NCBI GenBank assembly: GCA_038496675.1
Contig: CM076651.1
Span: forward strand, 23,588,873-23,652,872
Direction of reading: 5' to 3'
DNA from: Rachycentron canadum
Lineage: Eukaryota; Chordata; Actinopteri; Carangiformes; Rachycentridae
Length of the DNA stretch: 64,000 nucleotides
Positions 50,650 to 62,500 of the stretch are shown here, in pieces (position 1 is the stretch's first letter; the number at the start of each line of letters is the position of its first letter). The position numbers and the translations under genes were made by a program. The notes below the pieces were generated by a model. That model saw only the letters and a program-made list of their open reading frames with translations, ran no database searches and was not told where the DNA came from.

Positions 50650-51136
50650 ATGGGGGGTGGGGGTGGGGGGAGGGGGTTGGGGGGGGTTGATGGCCAAGCT
50701 GGACAGAAAAACATGAATCAAACAGCACATCAAATCACCCACTTGGCCCAGCCCATCCTTTGCTTCAGCCGCGCTCAGCTTAGTTCAGTTTAGTTAAGCT
50801 CAGCGTGGCACAGCTCAGCGTTTTCCCACTGCTGAGTTCACTTCACTTCACAGGACTTTTTTTCCTATTGAAACACAATAAAAAAAGAAACTCAAAAGGA
50901 TGTCCTTGAGCTGCTCATACTTTTTGTCCATGATATTCCTCCTTATCAGCAGAGTAGAAAAATACTGTCTCCTTGCTTCTCTTTTAACCCTCTCTGCCAC
51001 TTGAAACCTGTCTACCCTCTTTTTTTTTGTATTCGGTCCTTTAACTTCTGACCCAGATTGACACCGTTTCAAGGACATCTACATTCTACATTCTCAAAAA
51101 ATCAAGTCCATTTTTTCTCTAGAAATTGTGACACTT

Positions 51137-51203
51137 AAGAGATGGAGGGATTGTCCCTCCATCTCTTTGTGATACAAAGAGATGGAGGGATTGTGATACA
51201 AAG
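51137..51203 (+). repeat. Foldback with nested direct repeat
   Basis: AAGAGATGGAGGGA (51137-51150) and its exact complement TCCCTCCATCTCTT (51154-51167) are separated by TTG. The unit ttgtgatacaaag occurs at 51167-51179 and 51191-51203, flanking a second copy of agagatggaggga. This pattern fits a replication template switch. Confidence 0.9.
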
Positions 51204-54200
51204 GGGGCTGTTTTCCCCTGGGCCCAGTAAAAGTAGTTTTGCTTCCCCCTGATGGCTGGGGTTCATCTGAAGAGATGACTTTTATTGATTTGGTTTGATT
51301 TCTGCTGCTGAAGGAGCAGAGGAGAGAGAGAGCAGCTGGTTTCAAACACTACATCATGTGCAGTGGCTCCCATCTGTTGGGCCTAACACTTATGATACCT
51401 GCCACACAACCTTCTCATTATCTTTTTAGACTTGTAGTGAACAGAGACGAATGAGGATGAGAGCTGAAAAGATGTTTACTTATGAGAGCTGAAATCACAT
51501 CAGGATGACATGACTATGCTCGAGTCTTTTTGCATATGAAGTGAGAAGTGCGTCTCTCCCCTCCTGTCTCCTTGGTACTCTGCTCTGCCTTGTGTGAATT
51601 ATTAAAGTGAAACTGAGGGCTCGCTGTGTGGTGATCCAACATGGAGGCTGCGCAGCGTGGTCCGCCTGTCGAGGGAACTGTGCAGCGTGCCTCTAATTGG
51701 CAGCTGCTGTCCGCAGGTAATATTTGGAGATGTCACTCTTCGTCGCCAGTTGTGAGCACTCCTCTCCCCGTGTCTCCACCCCACGTTAACCCCCTCCTTT
51801 CTTCATCTACTCTTGTAAACCTGAAAATGAATAAAAGAGTCATTTATGTGCACCAGGGGACGAAGGGTGACCTTCTCTCTGAAGTCATTGCCCCCAGCCA
51901 GCCATTTACATAGAGCTGTCAGAATGCAGAGCAGAGCTGAGGCCCTCCTGCACCGACCGTTGCACACAAAGAAGGACATAATTGATAATGTACAACACAG
52001 CCTGTAGGGATGAGCCGCGTCTTCCTCCTCCTCTTCCTCCTCCTCCTTCTTTTTCTTTTTTGTATGCTGCTGCTCCACATCACATTTCATACTAGTTAAA
52101 CCTCCTGACACAGACACATACATGCACAAGCTACCATGCACACTTAGCAGTTGTACACACAGACACACACTCTACCTTTTTTCTCATTTTCTTCTCTCTC
52201 TCTCTCTCTTTCTTTCTCTCCCTTTCTCTGTTCTGTGTAAGACGTTGCCGGTAATGTGAAGGCCCACCTACATACATCGTTCAAGGAGTCTAATTAAAAG
52301 ACAACAAGGTAAAGGACAAGTTTTGAGCATACATTAAAAAGGGCCGTTTGAAAGAGATAATGAAAATCAGGTGAATGTCTGCCTGGTTGCATCTGGATTC
52401 ACTGGCTGTGACTTTGTGTTCATAAAAATTTAATGAGCTGGAATTGAGAAAAAGGACAGGAAAAAGAGAACTCAGATGTGCTTACCTATTTAAATGTGCG
52501 TAACTATGGTTACACAAACATGAAAGCAATAGGGGCCCCTTTCAGTCCAGGTTTTTGATTCATCTGATGACTATCAATGTAAGGAGGAGGCAAAGGAAGG
52601 AAGATGAAAAAGTAACACAACAGTAACAGGAGTAACGGAATAGTATAGAATATTTTCATGAAGGAGGAAAATGTGTGTTAGTCTTAATCACATGCACGCA
52701 CACCTGCACTTCTCCATGACCTATTCATAAACATACTAAACATACCCCTTGCTTTCTTTTTCTCCCTAGTCATAGTCAGAAAGGTTCTTTTACAGAAAGG
52801 GGGATGCAGATGAAAAGACCCTATCTAGTGGTGTTGATGCCACTTGAATGGCTTCAACATGCCTCTTAACTCTTTTCAAATAACACCTTCACACACTGCT
52901 GGGCTACACTGTTTTAAGAGTCAAAATAGTTATCTTAAAGTAAGGGATAAACTGTTAAAAATCTTTAAATTACAGATAAGCAGCTACTCATTTACCAATT
53001 GCTTTTAGCTAATTCACCTATTAGTTTGAGCTATTTCACCTACTTACTATTGTACCTATTTACCTAGTTAACAATTTAAAATATTTGTTTTAACTACAAC
53101 TGATTGAATACAGAGATTATTTTATTCACATTGTAATTTCTTCTTTATTTGTTCAAATAAGGTGAGCTAGGTCATAATACGCCCACATACCCTCAAGCAA
53201 CTAGTAATTCCTCAGATACTCATATAGGCCTGTTCAGAAAAAACTGTCCTTTTGAGAGTTGAATTTTATTAAAATACTTCATTTGTTGAGTAGTTTAAAC
53301 TTTAATGTCACATAAAGTAGTGCTAAATATTTTTATCTGATAAGTGAAGTAAAAAGTACAATATATCTCTCTGAAATGTGTATAAAATAAGTTTAAAGTA
53401 GCATAAAACACTTAAGCAAAGTACAGGCAGTTGCTGTAGTTGATTACAGCATTTATTTCACCGCTTCTCCTTTGTCACATTCAGAGAAACAAGTGCAAGC
53501 TCTCGAGTGTAAGGAAATGGACTTTGAACTAAACACGGCCGTGTAAAGTGCACACACACGCACACGCGCGCATACACAAACACACTGACAGAAAACTTTT
53601 CACTGCACACTCATCTGCTCCTCTTCCCACACAGTGCTATGAGTGGAGCACAGAAGGAGTCAACTGCTCCCTTCAGGCAGGGCACAAAGCTGCTGCTTGT
53701 TGCACGACTTCTACATTAGCAGCTCTTGATCAAAAGAGTGGAGGCCAGAGTGGCAAGAGATCGGGAGGACGGGCCAAGGCGGTGGAGACACACAGGAAGG
53801 GAGGGGCTTGTCCTTGCACCTGTACCTCCGGCCCAACACTAGACGCTAATGAATGAAGCGTACCCTCCTCAGGAAAAAAAAAAAAAAAGAAAAGCCCTTA
53901 ACAACGACAACAACAGCGTGCTTCATCTTCCTCTCATCCCTCTTTCCCTCCTTCTTTCATAAGTAGTCTATTAGCAGGAAAGAGGCATTGCCAAATAGAG
54001 AGAGAGAGAGGGAATAAAGAAGAAGAGAAACAGAGACCCCATGTTTGAATCCCACTGTGGCGGTGCCAACTTGACTATAGAGAGGCAACAAAGCAGCTAA
54101 GTGCCAGTGCATGGAGAGAGGGGAGGTGTCAGCAACTGGGGGGGATAAAGGAAGAGTTTTCGGGGGAAGTGGAGGGGTGGTACAGGAGGGAGGAAGTGTG

Positions 54201-54360
54201 AGACAGAAAAAGGGGAGACCTGTAATATAAAAAAACAGCCAGAGTCCAGTAATCAAAGCTAATGGCTCCATTGTGTCTAAAAAGCATCTGATAGCTTTAG
54301 AGTGCACAGAGAGCAGCACTGAGCATGGAGAGGTAATGCTGAGGAGGTGTGGCCGTGGGT

Positions 54361-54363
<3 letters not shown>

Positions 54364-54405
<42 letters not shown>

Positions 54406-54473
54406 AGGCAGCAGGGTTAACACCTGTTCCTTTGTGGCTTAAAAGCCGAGCCAGGAGTAAGCAGCGGACACGA

Positions 54474-54559
<86 letters not shown>
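54364..54559 (+). repeat. Inverted microsatellite pair (TG)n ... (CA)n
   Basis: TG at 54364-54402 and CA at 54475-54559 lie 72 bases apart in opposite orientation, so the transcript could form a long stem of about 39 pairs. Confidence 0.95.
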
Positions 54560-54561
<2 letters not shown>

Positions 54562-55212
54562 AAACTGCTCTTCTTAAAAGGGTTATTACAGTGGCTTTTT
54601 AGCGGACTGTGTGTTTTTTGCTTTATTATTATTTTCAGCATAGTTATGATTGTCAGCCCTTCTGCTTACAGGGGCCATGGCCCCTGTGCGGGCGCTGCGT
54701 TTTGCCTGTGTGCAGTGTACAATCATGTGTACCACTCAGGTGCAGGAAATTACAGGGAGAGTGATAGGAGGTGTGTAGAATGAGGCTGGGGAGGGTATTT
54801 GAAAGTAGCTCAAACAACAGGGTTTGTTTTCCCCTTCCGCTCCTCTCAGCCTTTATTTCTGTCTTTATTTTGATGAAGTGAGCAGGGCAGAGGCATCAGT
54901 ATGTTTTTATTCTGTGGTGACAGAAAACAGTGGGTGAGGAGGGGTGAGGGATGATGGGAGCGCTGTTTTGTGGGAATTACAGATATGATCGTGTCTTTGT
55001 GTCAGTGTTAGCACTCAATGTGTTTCAATGGGAGCAGAGGAGGACGATTAGCTGTGTGTGTGTGTGTGTGGAGAAACATGTTGAGAGCCTTGAGAAATAA
55101 CCACTAATGGTTTCTTTCTTTCTCCCACCCTTCTTTTCTTTCCCTCACTGTCTTTTTCTGTTTCTCTTTCCTCCTCTTATGCTCCCTCTTTCCCCTCTTC
55201 TCTTCATCCCAG

Positions 55213-55267
55213 ATGAGTATAGAAGGTGATGAGAAGCGGACTCGCACTCGGTCCAAGGGAATCAGAG
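55213..55267 (+). CDS. myt1: myt1 coding exon a (start codon, residues 1-18)
   Basis: The acceptor is a long pyrimidine tract ending cccag directly before ATG, and the donor is AGAG|GTGAGT. It encodes MSIEGDEKRTRTRSKGIR and ends in phase 1. The acidic-then-basic N-terminus with RTRSK is shared by MYT1 and MYT1L in what I recall of the family. I take the first ATG of this exon as the conserved start. The candidate upstream exon at 49984-50090 ends in another ATG that would be spliced directly in front of it, so a one-residue-longer start is possible. Confidence 0.92.
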
Positions 55268-56475
55268 GTGAGTGTTTGTCACTGTCATTTAAAGGACTCT
55301 TCTCCAAACTTTTCACACATACGTAAATCAAGTCACGGAGCACAGCAGCCATGCAGTGCAGCAGTGTGTTCATTTATGTGTATATGAGTTTTCATATGTG
55401 GACATGTGCACATGAGCACAGACACTTCAATAACAGTGAATACATATACTGTGAATGATGTGTCTGGGGTTGATATGCACAATGTATGCACATGTGACTG
55501 TGAATGGGATGTAAACAAACATTATTTGAACATAAGCAAATGCAGTTTTACATGGTCACATGGTGTCACACCTAAAGTATTACAGAAACAGACTCTTGAC
55601 TCCAGATCTCATTACAATTAGGCTTCTTCTTCAGTGTAATCTAGGTAATTGTTGTCTGTGCATTGAGAAGAGGAACTGTCAGAATCCAAAGCACCAGGGC
55701 TTTGTATGGTTCAACTTCAGAAGCTAAAAACATGGAGGTGTAGACAGTTTCAAACTTGACAGTCAGACTCTCTGCAAAGTTCATCCTGAATAACATTTCA
55801 TCAGTTTGCATCAGATTTGTTGTGCACTGTTATTTTGACCTCGTGCTCTTACATTGAAGCCTGCAGGTTAGAGACCAAGAGAGCTTTATAGATTTTTGTC
55901 AATACATATAGACCGCCTGCCATTTTACTAAATTATGCAACAGAGCACAAATTATGATGGCCCTTTGTTTGCCAATAACTTCAAAAAACAACAAATGATA
56001 CTTCAGACCAAATTTATTTTCATCTGGGCCTTTTTGCTTTACATGCACCAAAAAGACCAGATCTATTTCCACCTGGTCCATTAACAGTTTGACAGTTTTT
56101 ATGTAGCCCTTTTTTCTATTTCTGAAGATCAGATTCCAATACATCATTCTTCATTATTGATTAATTTAGATACAGTAACATGGTTTGAATATTTATTGAG
56201 CATCTAAACAGTAAAGGCAGTAGATGTTGATGATCTTACTCTGGTTTAATCGCAATACAGATGTTTTCTGTGGAACATACAGATGTGAATATGAAGAAAT
56301 GTACATATTTGTGTCTGTGTGCTCGCTTATGTTTGTGTGGGTGTGTTTGTATGTGTGTGCACGTGTGTGTGTGTTTGATGTTTAGAAGCGAGAGAGCAGA
56401 GCTACAGTTCACAGGGCGTTCAGGAAGGCGTCCAGTCATTCCAACTGCATGATGAAAGACTGAGAAACTAAGATG

Positions 56476-56553
<78 letters not shown>

Positions 56554-59500
56554 GATGTGTGTGTACTGTGCTCTTAGTGTATCTTGATACTCGGGGTCTT
56601 TCTGACATGTGATTAATGCATGTGATATCGAAGCACAAACTGAATTCTCCAGGATCGCATTGTTTTCTCGTTTGCTCCAAATGAAAATAGGATATTTTTC
56701 CAAACTCATTCTATCGCTCAACTCTCAATCGATGCCTATAGCCAGCCGAGAGTGGTGTGTGTGTTTTGTTTGTCTGTTGTTTGTGAGCGGAGCTTGATTT
56801 ATGTTTTGAAGGCAATTACTATAAGTTGTCCCTGAAAGAAGTGCTGTTTTCTACTGATGAAGGCAGTTTTCCTTTTAATTTCATTTTCCCAATTATGATA
56901 ACTAAAGTGCAACAATTAATCATTTTTTATTGCTGGAGTCTGCATATAATTGTCAGTTTTTCTGAACAGCACTATGCAATTTGGCTGATTTAGGTTTTCT
57001 CCTCTCGTGTGTACAGTCTTTATGTATGTGTGTTATTCACACTGCATGTTTGCGCAGGCCATTGCTTACACTCCTGTTTGTTTTTGCGCTGGCCTTTGAG
57101 AACATGTGTTTGTATGTGTGCATGTTTGCATGCAGATGCATATGTGAACTCAGGAGTGTGTAGGTGTGTTTTTCCCCCTCCTGATCATGCAGTCAGCAGT
57201 GTGTGAGCTGCTATGAGAAAGTCTCATGGGATTCATATGCATTTGTGATTTATTGATCTGAGTTTCTTTTAGCAGCGCAGCTTTCTGAGCAGTCATTCAC
57301 CTTTGTTCTCCCTGCCTGTGTCTTTCTTCTCCTCCCCCCTCTTTCTCTCCCCATTTCTCTCAGTTCCTATTGAGCTCGTAGGACAAGAGCTGAGGTAAGG
57401 AAACACCTTCATCTTTGTGCAAAACCCTTTCATAAAGTTCTTTTATGTGCACCGCTGAGCACCCCCCCGGCACTTGTAGACTCACTATCAGTGCTTCTTT
57501 AGATGATGTTGTATATTTTTATTTTTTATTTCTTATCATCAGCACTTCTCAACTCGTGGTCAGTGCCTCCAACAGGCTGGTATTGATTTCTTGCAGCCTT
57601 TTGCTATTTCCTGCTATGAACACATACAGTAGATGCAATGAAAGGGGTGTATGATCTTTTTGCAATTCGATCGAAGGATACAGTGTCAGAAGAGAGGACG
57701 GTGAAGGGTGATTATTTAGTTTTTCTCTTGTCCCGTCCCATCCTAGTCCATTGTCCTCTCTCTAAATAATTTTTGGACATAATGGACATAATTTTTCTTT
57801 CATTTTATCACACTTCACCTTTAAGTATTAATCTGCACACAGCACTTGAAAAAAAACATTTCAGTTTCTGGATTAAGAAAAAGAAGAAGGAAAAAAAAAC
57901 AGTAGGGAGGCCAGAGAGCATCCCATTTAAAATGCAAATGCAGCATTTTTAATAAGCGAAATTAATAATTAGGATAATTGGAGTAATAAAGGGCAATTGC
58001 TGGGGGAAAGTTAATGAGAATTGAAATGAGCCGTCCTGAGGGGTCATAGCAACCTGAATCAGAGGGGGGGAGAGAGGAAAGAGAGAGAGAAAGTGAGTGA
58101 GCAAGACCTGATGATGATGATGACGAGGAGAGCGGAGAAGGGGAAATTACAGCAGGTCTCGGCTGATCCTTATCGTTCATAGTAACAGGATATAGGCCAG
58201 GGTTGATGAACGACACACAATATTATGTTCTTGCTGGCTTGATGCCACCTGCATTCATGCGTTATGTGTGTCTGCTGGAAGGATGTGTGTGGGGTGGGTG
58301 CATATCTTTGTGCGTGTGCATTTTGTGTGACATGTGTGCTCAGTTTGCATGTCTTTGCTTTGCTTTGTTTGGTTGTTTATCTTAATTTACTCCTCTTTCT
58401 ATTGCCTGTGGTTATCATTGCCTCTGCATAGGGACTAAAATGCACCATGTCTTAAACATATCTCTAACCTCCATCCATCTCATCCAGCTGCCCCACCCCT
58501 GGATGCAATGGCTCCGGCCATATCAGTGGGAGATACTCACGACACAGAAGGTAGGGCAGATTAAAAACCCACCCTCTGTCTGTCCTTCCTCTCTGTCTGT
58601 CTGTCCTCCTTGTCCTCTGTCCCATCTGCTTGGTAGAAAACACCACATTTCACTTCAGTCGTTTAAAGTAATAGTTATAAATACATTTATTTGTTTGAGT
58701 GCTGAGAGTGAAATTAGACAATCAATACCACTCTCATTGTTGCACACGAATTATGAAGCAACAACCAGCTGACAGTTATCATAGCTTAGCATATCAATGT
58801 TTGGGTCCAAAGGTACTAACATCTACTTCCTAGCATCTCTAAGCCTAATTGAATCTTATTTATTTGATCCACATTTAAAAGCAGAAGGGGGATTTGTACT
58901 GGACTATCTCTTGTTTGGATACTGAAGTGCCCCCTTGGATCCCTGACATGTCACTGACAGTGACAGGAGTCCAGGAAATCTGTGCTCCTTGTCCATAAAC
59001 AGTCCTGCTCATAGCCCTGTGTAAAACATAATCTTTTCCTGATGAAACAAATGGAATATAACATGTTAATTAATAAGCTTCAGTGGAGCTGGTAGGCTCA
59101 CTTTGTTAGCTAATCTTTATGCTATATTAAGATAACCTACTGCTGTGATTGTAATCAAGGATGTGGCACAGAACAGATTATTTCAATTTAAGTCAAGACT
59201 GCAATTTAAGTAGTCCTAGTCATAACAAAACAAAGTTTAGATATCCCTCTAAATGTCAAAACAGTGGCATCAGCTTAAAGTGACGGTTCAGGTTATTTGA
59301 TCTTGGTTTGTATGAGGTTCTTATCTATAGTCAGTGTGTTTATTACCTGCAGTAGACTCAGATCAGCTTCCAGTTTAGAGAAGCAGCTGGGACAGGGGCT
59401 GAGTGATGAGCTGCTGTAGACAGGGACATCCGCAAAGACATGTTTTAACAATTTTTTTCAAAATGCCCACAGAATAAAGCTAATATTATAATTATAATAT

Positions 59501-62500
59501 ATAACATTTTCACCACTTTATCTTGCTGTCAAACGGCCCTCTCCTTCAGATCTACTATCAAACTATTATATTCCTACATAGAAGTGCACTCAAACAGCTG
59601 ATCTTAGGAGTAATACAGTGCATGCCGTAGTTGTGTAGTAATACAGTAGTTCACAAACTGTAGAACACTGTCTCACACAACCCCATGTCAAATACCTTGC
59701 ACCATTACTTTAAATCCACTGCTTCCTTCACTTTATATTCAGTTAATAAATATGGTTTTCCACCTGTTTGGCTTGTGATAACTTATAACAAAAGAATTTC
59801 AAAATTGTTTTGCCCTTTGCTATACTATAATGACTTGAATTCCCAAATAAGAATCAGAAAAAACAGTAATTAATATAATATAATTATATAGTTAAATAAT
59901 TATTATAAAAATAATTATATAAAGTATAACTTTTGAATAAAATAGATAGCAGATAAGGTTTAAATAAAAAAAGATTTTAGCGCTTAAGATGAACCCTTGC
60001 TACTGATTTTATCCATTGTCATTATGTAAATTGCAGGTGCACATTATATGAATAGGTTTCAAGGATGTGGACTGACCCTGAAGGCCAAAATCACAAAAAA
60101 GTACCTTCATTGTATAAAAATTTGAATACTGGTCAAAATAGGCATTTTTGAGATCCCACTTAACTCCCACAGCCAATAAAGCTAAACCAAAGAAATAAAG
60201 TTTTCAGTGAACAACAGTGAAATGTGATTTCTCCAGGTTTTTATTTCAGCTTCATTCTCCCTCCCTTCATTCTTCGTCTGTATCGCTTGCCCTGAGAGAC
60301 CCTGCGGGACTCGGGGCAGCTCACTGGTTTGTGACTCTGCTTTATTGAGGGGCAGATATTAGCTATCTGTTTACATGTGTATTCGTTCAGCGGGCAATTT
60401 CAGATGCACTTTGTTTATAGATCGTCCCTCAATCTCTCTCGGCATCTCCCAGGTGAGAGTAAGAGGGAGTTTATTGGATTTCACCCTCCACTGCCTTGCC
60501 TGCCTGCCTCTCCATACAAGTTGTTCATTAAACGTTCCAGTCAATTGGCAGAGATTGGTTGTGATGTCTGAGTGAGCGAGCATGGCGCCCCCCTCAGGCC
60601 TTTCTGCTGAACCACTCATAAACATAAACTCACCCTCAGTCATGTTGCTTAAGATCACCCATGGACATGATGCAGTGCATGAGATTTTATTAGACGTGTT
60701 AGAGACTTCTGCTCACAGCCCTGCTAGGTATTCACGATTCTGCTCTCTCTGTTCTCACTTCCTTCTCTTTTTATGCTCGATCAGCGTTCTGGGTTGTCCC
60801 ATAGCCAGAAAGCGCCGTCTAGAGGAAGCAGAGGCTGAGCAGGAGCAGGAGCAGGAAACAGAGCGGCCAGCCTCCAAGAGGAAGTCCCATCCCCTGAAAC
60901 TGGCCCTTGATGAGGGCTTCAGTGCAGAAAGTGATGCCAGCAGTGAGGCTGAGGGTGAGATAGAAAAGGATGGGGAGAAAGCAAGAGAGACCAAGGAGGA
61001 CAAGCGAGGGGAGGACAGGGAGCCAGTCGTGGAGGAGGAGAGAGAAGACCTGACGCAGGAGGGACAGACAAATGGACAGGAAGTGGAGGCACAGAGTCAA
61101 CAGAAAGAGGAGAAGAAAGAGGAAGACATATATCAGAAGGAGGACAACACATTCGTAGCTGATGAAGGTGATGAAACCAGCTCCAGCTGAAACAAATAGT
61201 CAATTATCCATTTCGTTCACCAATAACACATTATTATTACATTATTATTGATTAATCATTAAAGTTTATTTTTCCAGCAAAAATGCCCAACATTTACTTG
61301 CATGTGAATATTAGCTGTTTATATCATTGTAAAATTTGTGTTATTCACACTAAACAATTACTGATGTCACATTGAGGAAAGTAGAGAGTGTTAATCAAAA
61401 AATCAAAAAATGAATTAAAGGGGTACTCCAGGGCTTTACTATTGCACTTCAAAAGGGGGACTCACGAATCATCAAAGCTGCAGAGATATCCTCACTGAAA
61501 CTCAAGCTTCAAAACATTGGATCCTACATTTCCTATAATGCAACTCGGTAGCATCTTACATTAAACCACCCCCCTGCTTCACAAATACCCACTCATCTTA
61601 AACAATGTAATGCAGCCTCTCAGTTGGGGGGGGACGATCTGTTATCAGTAAACATAATGTTATGTGTAAAATCGGTTATGTGCTCCTTTAATCACACATT
61701 CTTCTGATTAAAGATCAGGCATTAAGTCGAGATTTAAACTTCACCTTTGTCATGTATGACAAATATAATCTTTAAATGAGCAGCGCTGCCTGAGAGGCTT
61801 CACTCAGGACAAGGAAGTCCCTAAAACACATCATTTGTAATACCACTAGTAGGCCTATTTAAGGAGTGTGTCGTAACATAACCATGTTTTTGCACTGTGT
61901 GCACAGAAGTCCACAAAGATAGAATAATTTTGCAGGAGATGAGGGCTCGGCCGCTACAGGCACTTGGCCTCTTCAAGATGCTTTTCCTGTGACCCTGTCA
62001 CAGCAGGTGTTTTTATGAGTTCACCATGAGTGACTTGGCTGGTTGAAAGCCAGTGATGATAGATATTGCTTTAACTCACTGCATGACTCAGTCTTGTTGC
62101 TGTTTCACAGCTCTGACCTCTTGATTTTCGATTCCACAGAGGAGGAGTGTGTGATCGTTGAGCCTGCGCTCAGAGCAGCGCCACCTGTACCTGAGGAGCG
62201 TCAGTCTCCTTTTGAGAGCACTGAGGAGGTGGGTGACTCTCTCTTCCACCTGGGCCGAGTTTCCAACAACAATGATCTGACTGTGGCTATTCAGCGGCCT
62301 GTTGCTATGGAGACTGAGGAGGATGTCAGTCTGGCAGCCAAATGGGGTGAAGAAGTAAAGGACAAGCAGGAGGGGGACGTGAATAAGGGGAGAGAGGAAG
62401 AGGAGGAGGCGGCTCACAGAGTTCAAGTATTAGAAGAAGAGTCATCTGTTCTGCAGAAGGAGGCAGCTGAGGTGGAGGGAGCAGAGTTAGAAGAGGATGA

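Larger units (their letters stand above)
50650..55212 (+). other. myt1 intron before coding exon a
   Basis: This intron lies between the probable 5' exon and the first coding exon. It contains the foldback at 51137, a pyrimidine run at 52180-52230, a purine-rich stretch near 54000 and the inverted microsatellite pair. No further exon is recognised. Confidence 0.55.

Noticed and set aside
60582..60784. Open frame directly upstream of exon d
   Set aside because: The zinc-finger exon joins exactly at 60785 and restores C54 of the finger; the upstream part has no family resemblance and is intron read-through.
60582..61190. Exon d extending to the stop at 61188
   Set aside because: A short terminal exon there would end the protein before the acidic domain; the GAAG|GTGATG donor joins in phase to exon e, which clearly continues MYT1. 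An intron-retention isoform cannot be excluded.
62043..62139. Open frame upstream of exon e
   Set aside because: A good acceptor at 62138-62139 and the phase from exon d explain the start; the alternative acceptor at 62110 runs into a stop.
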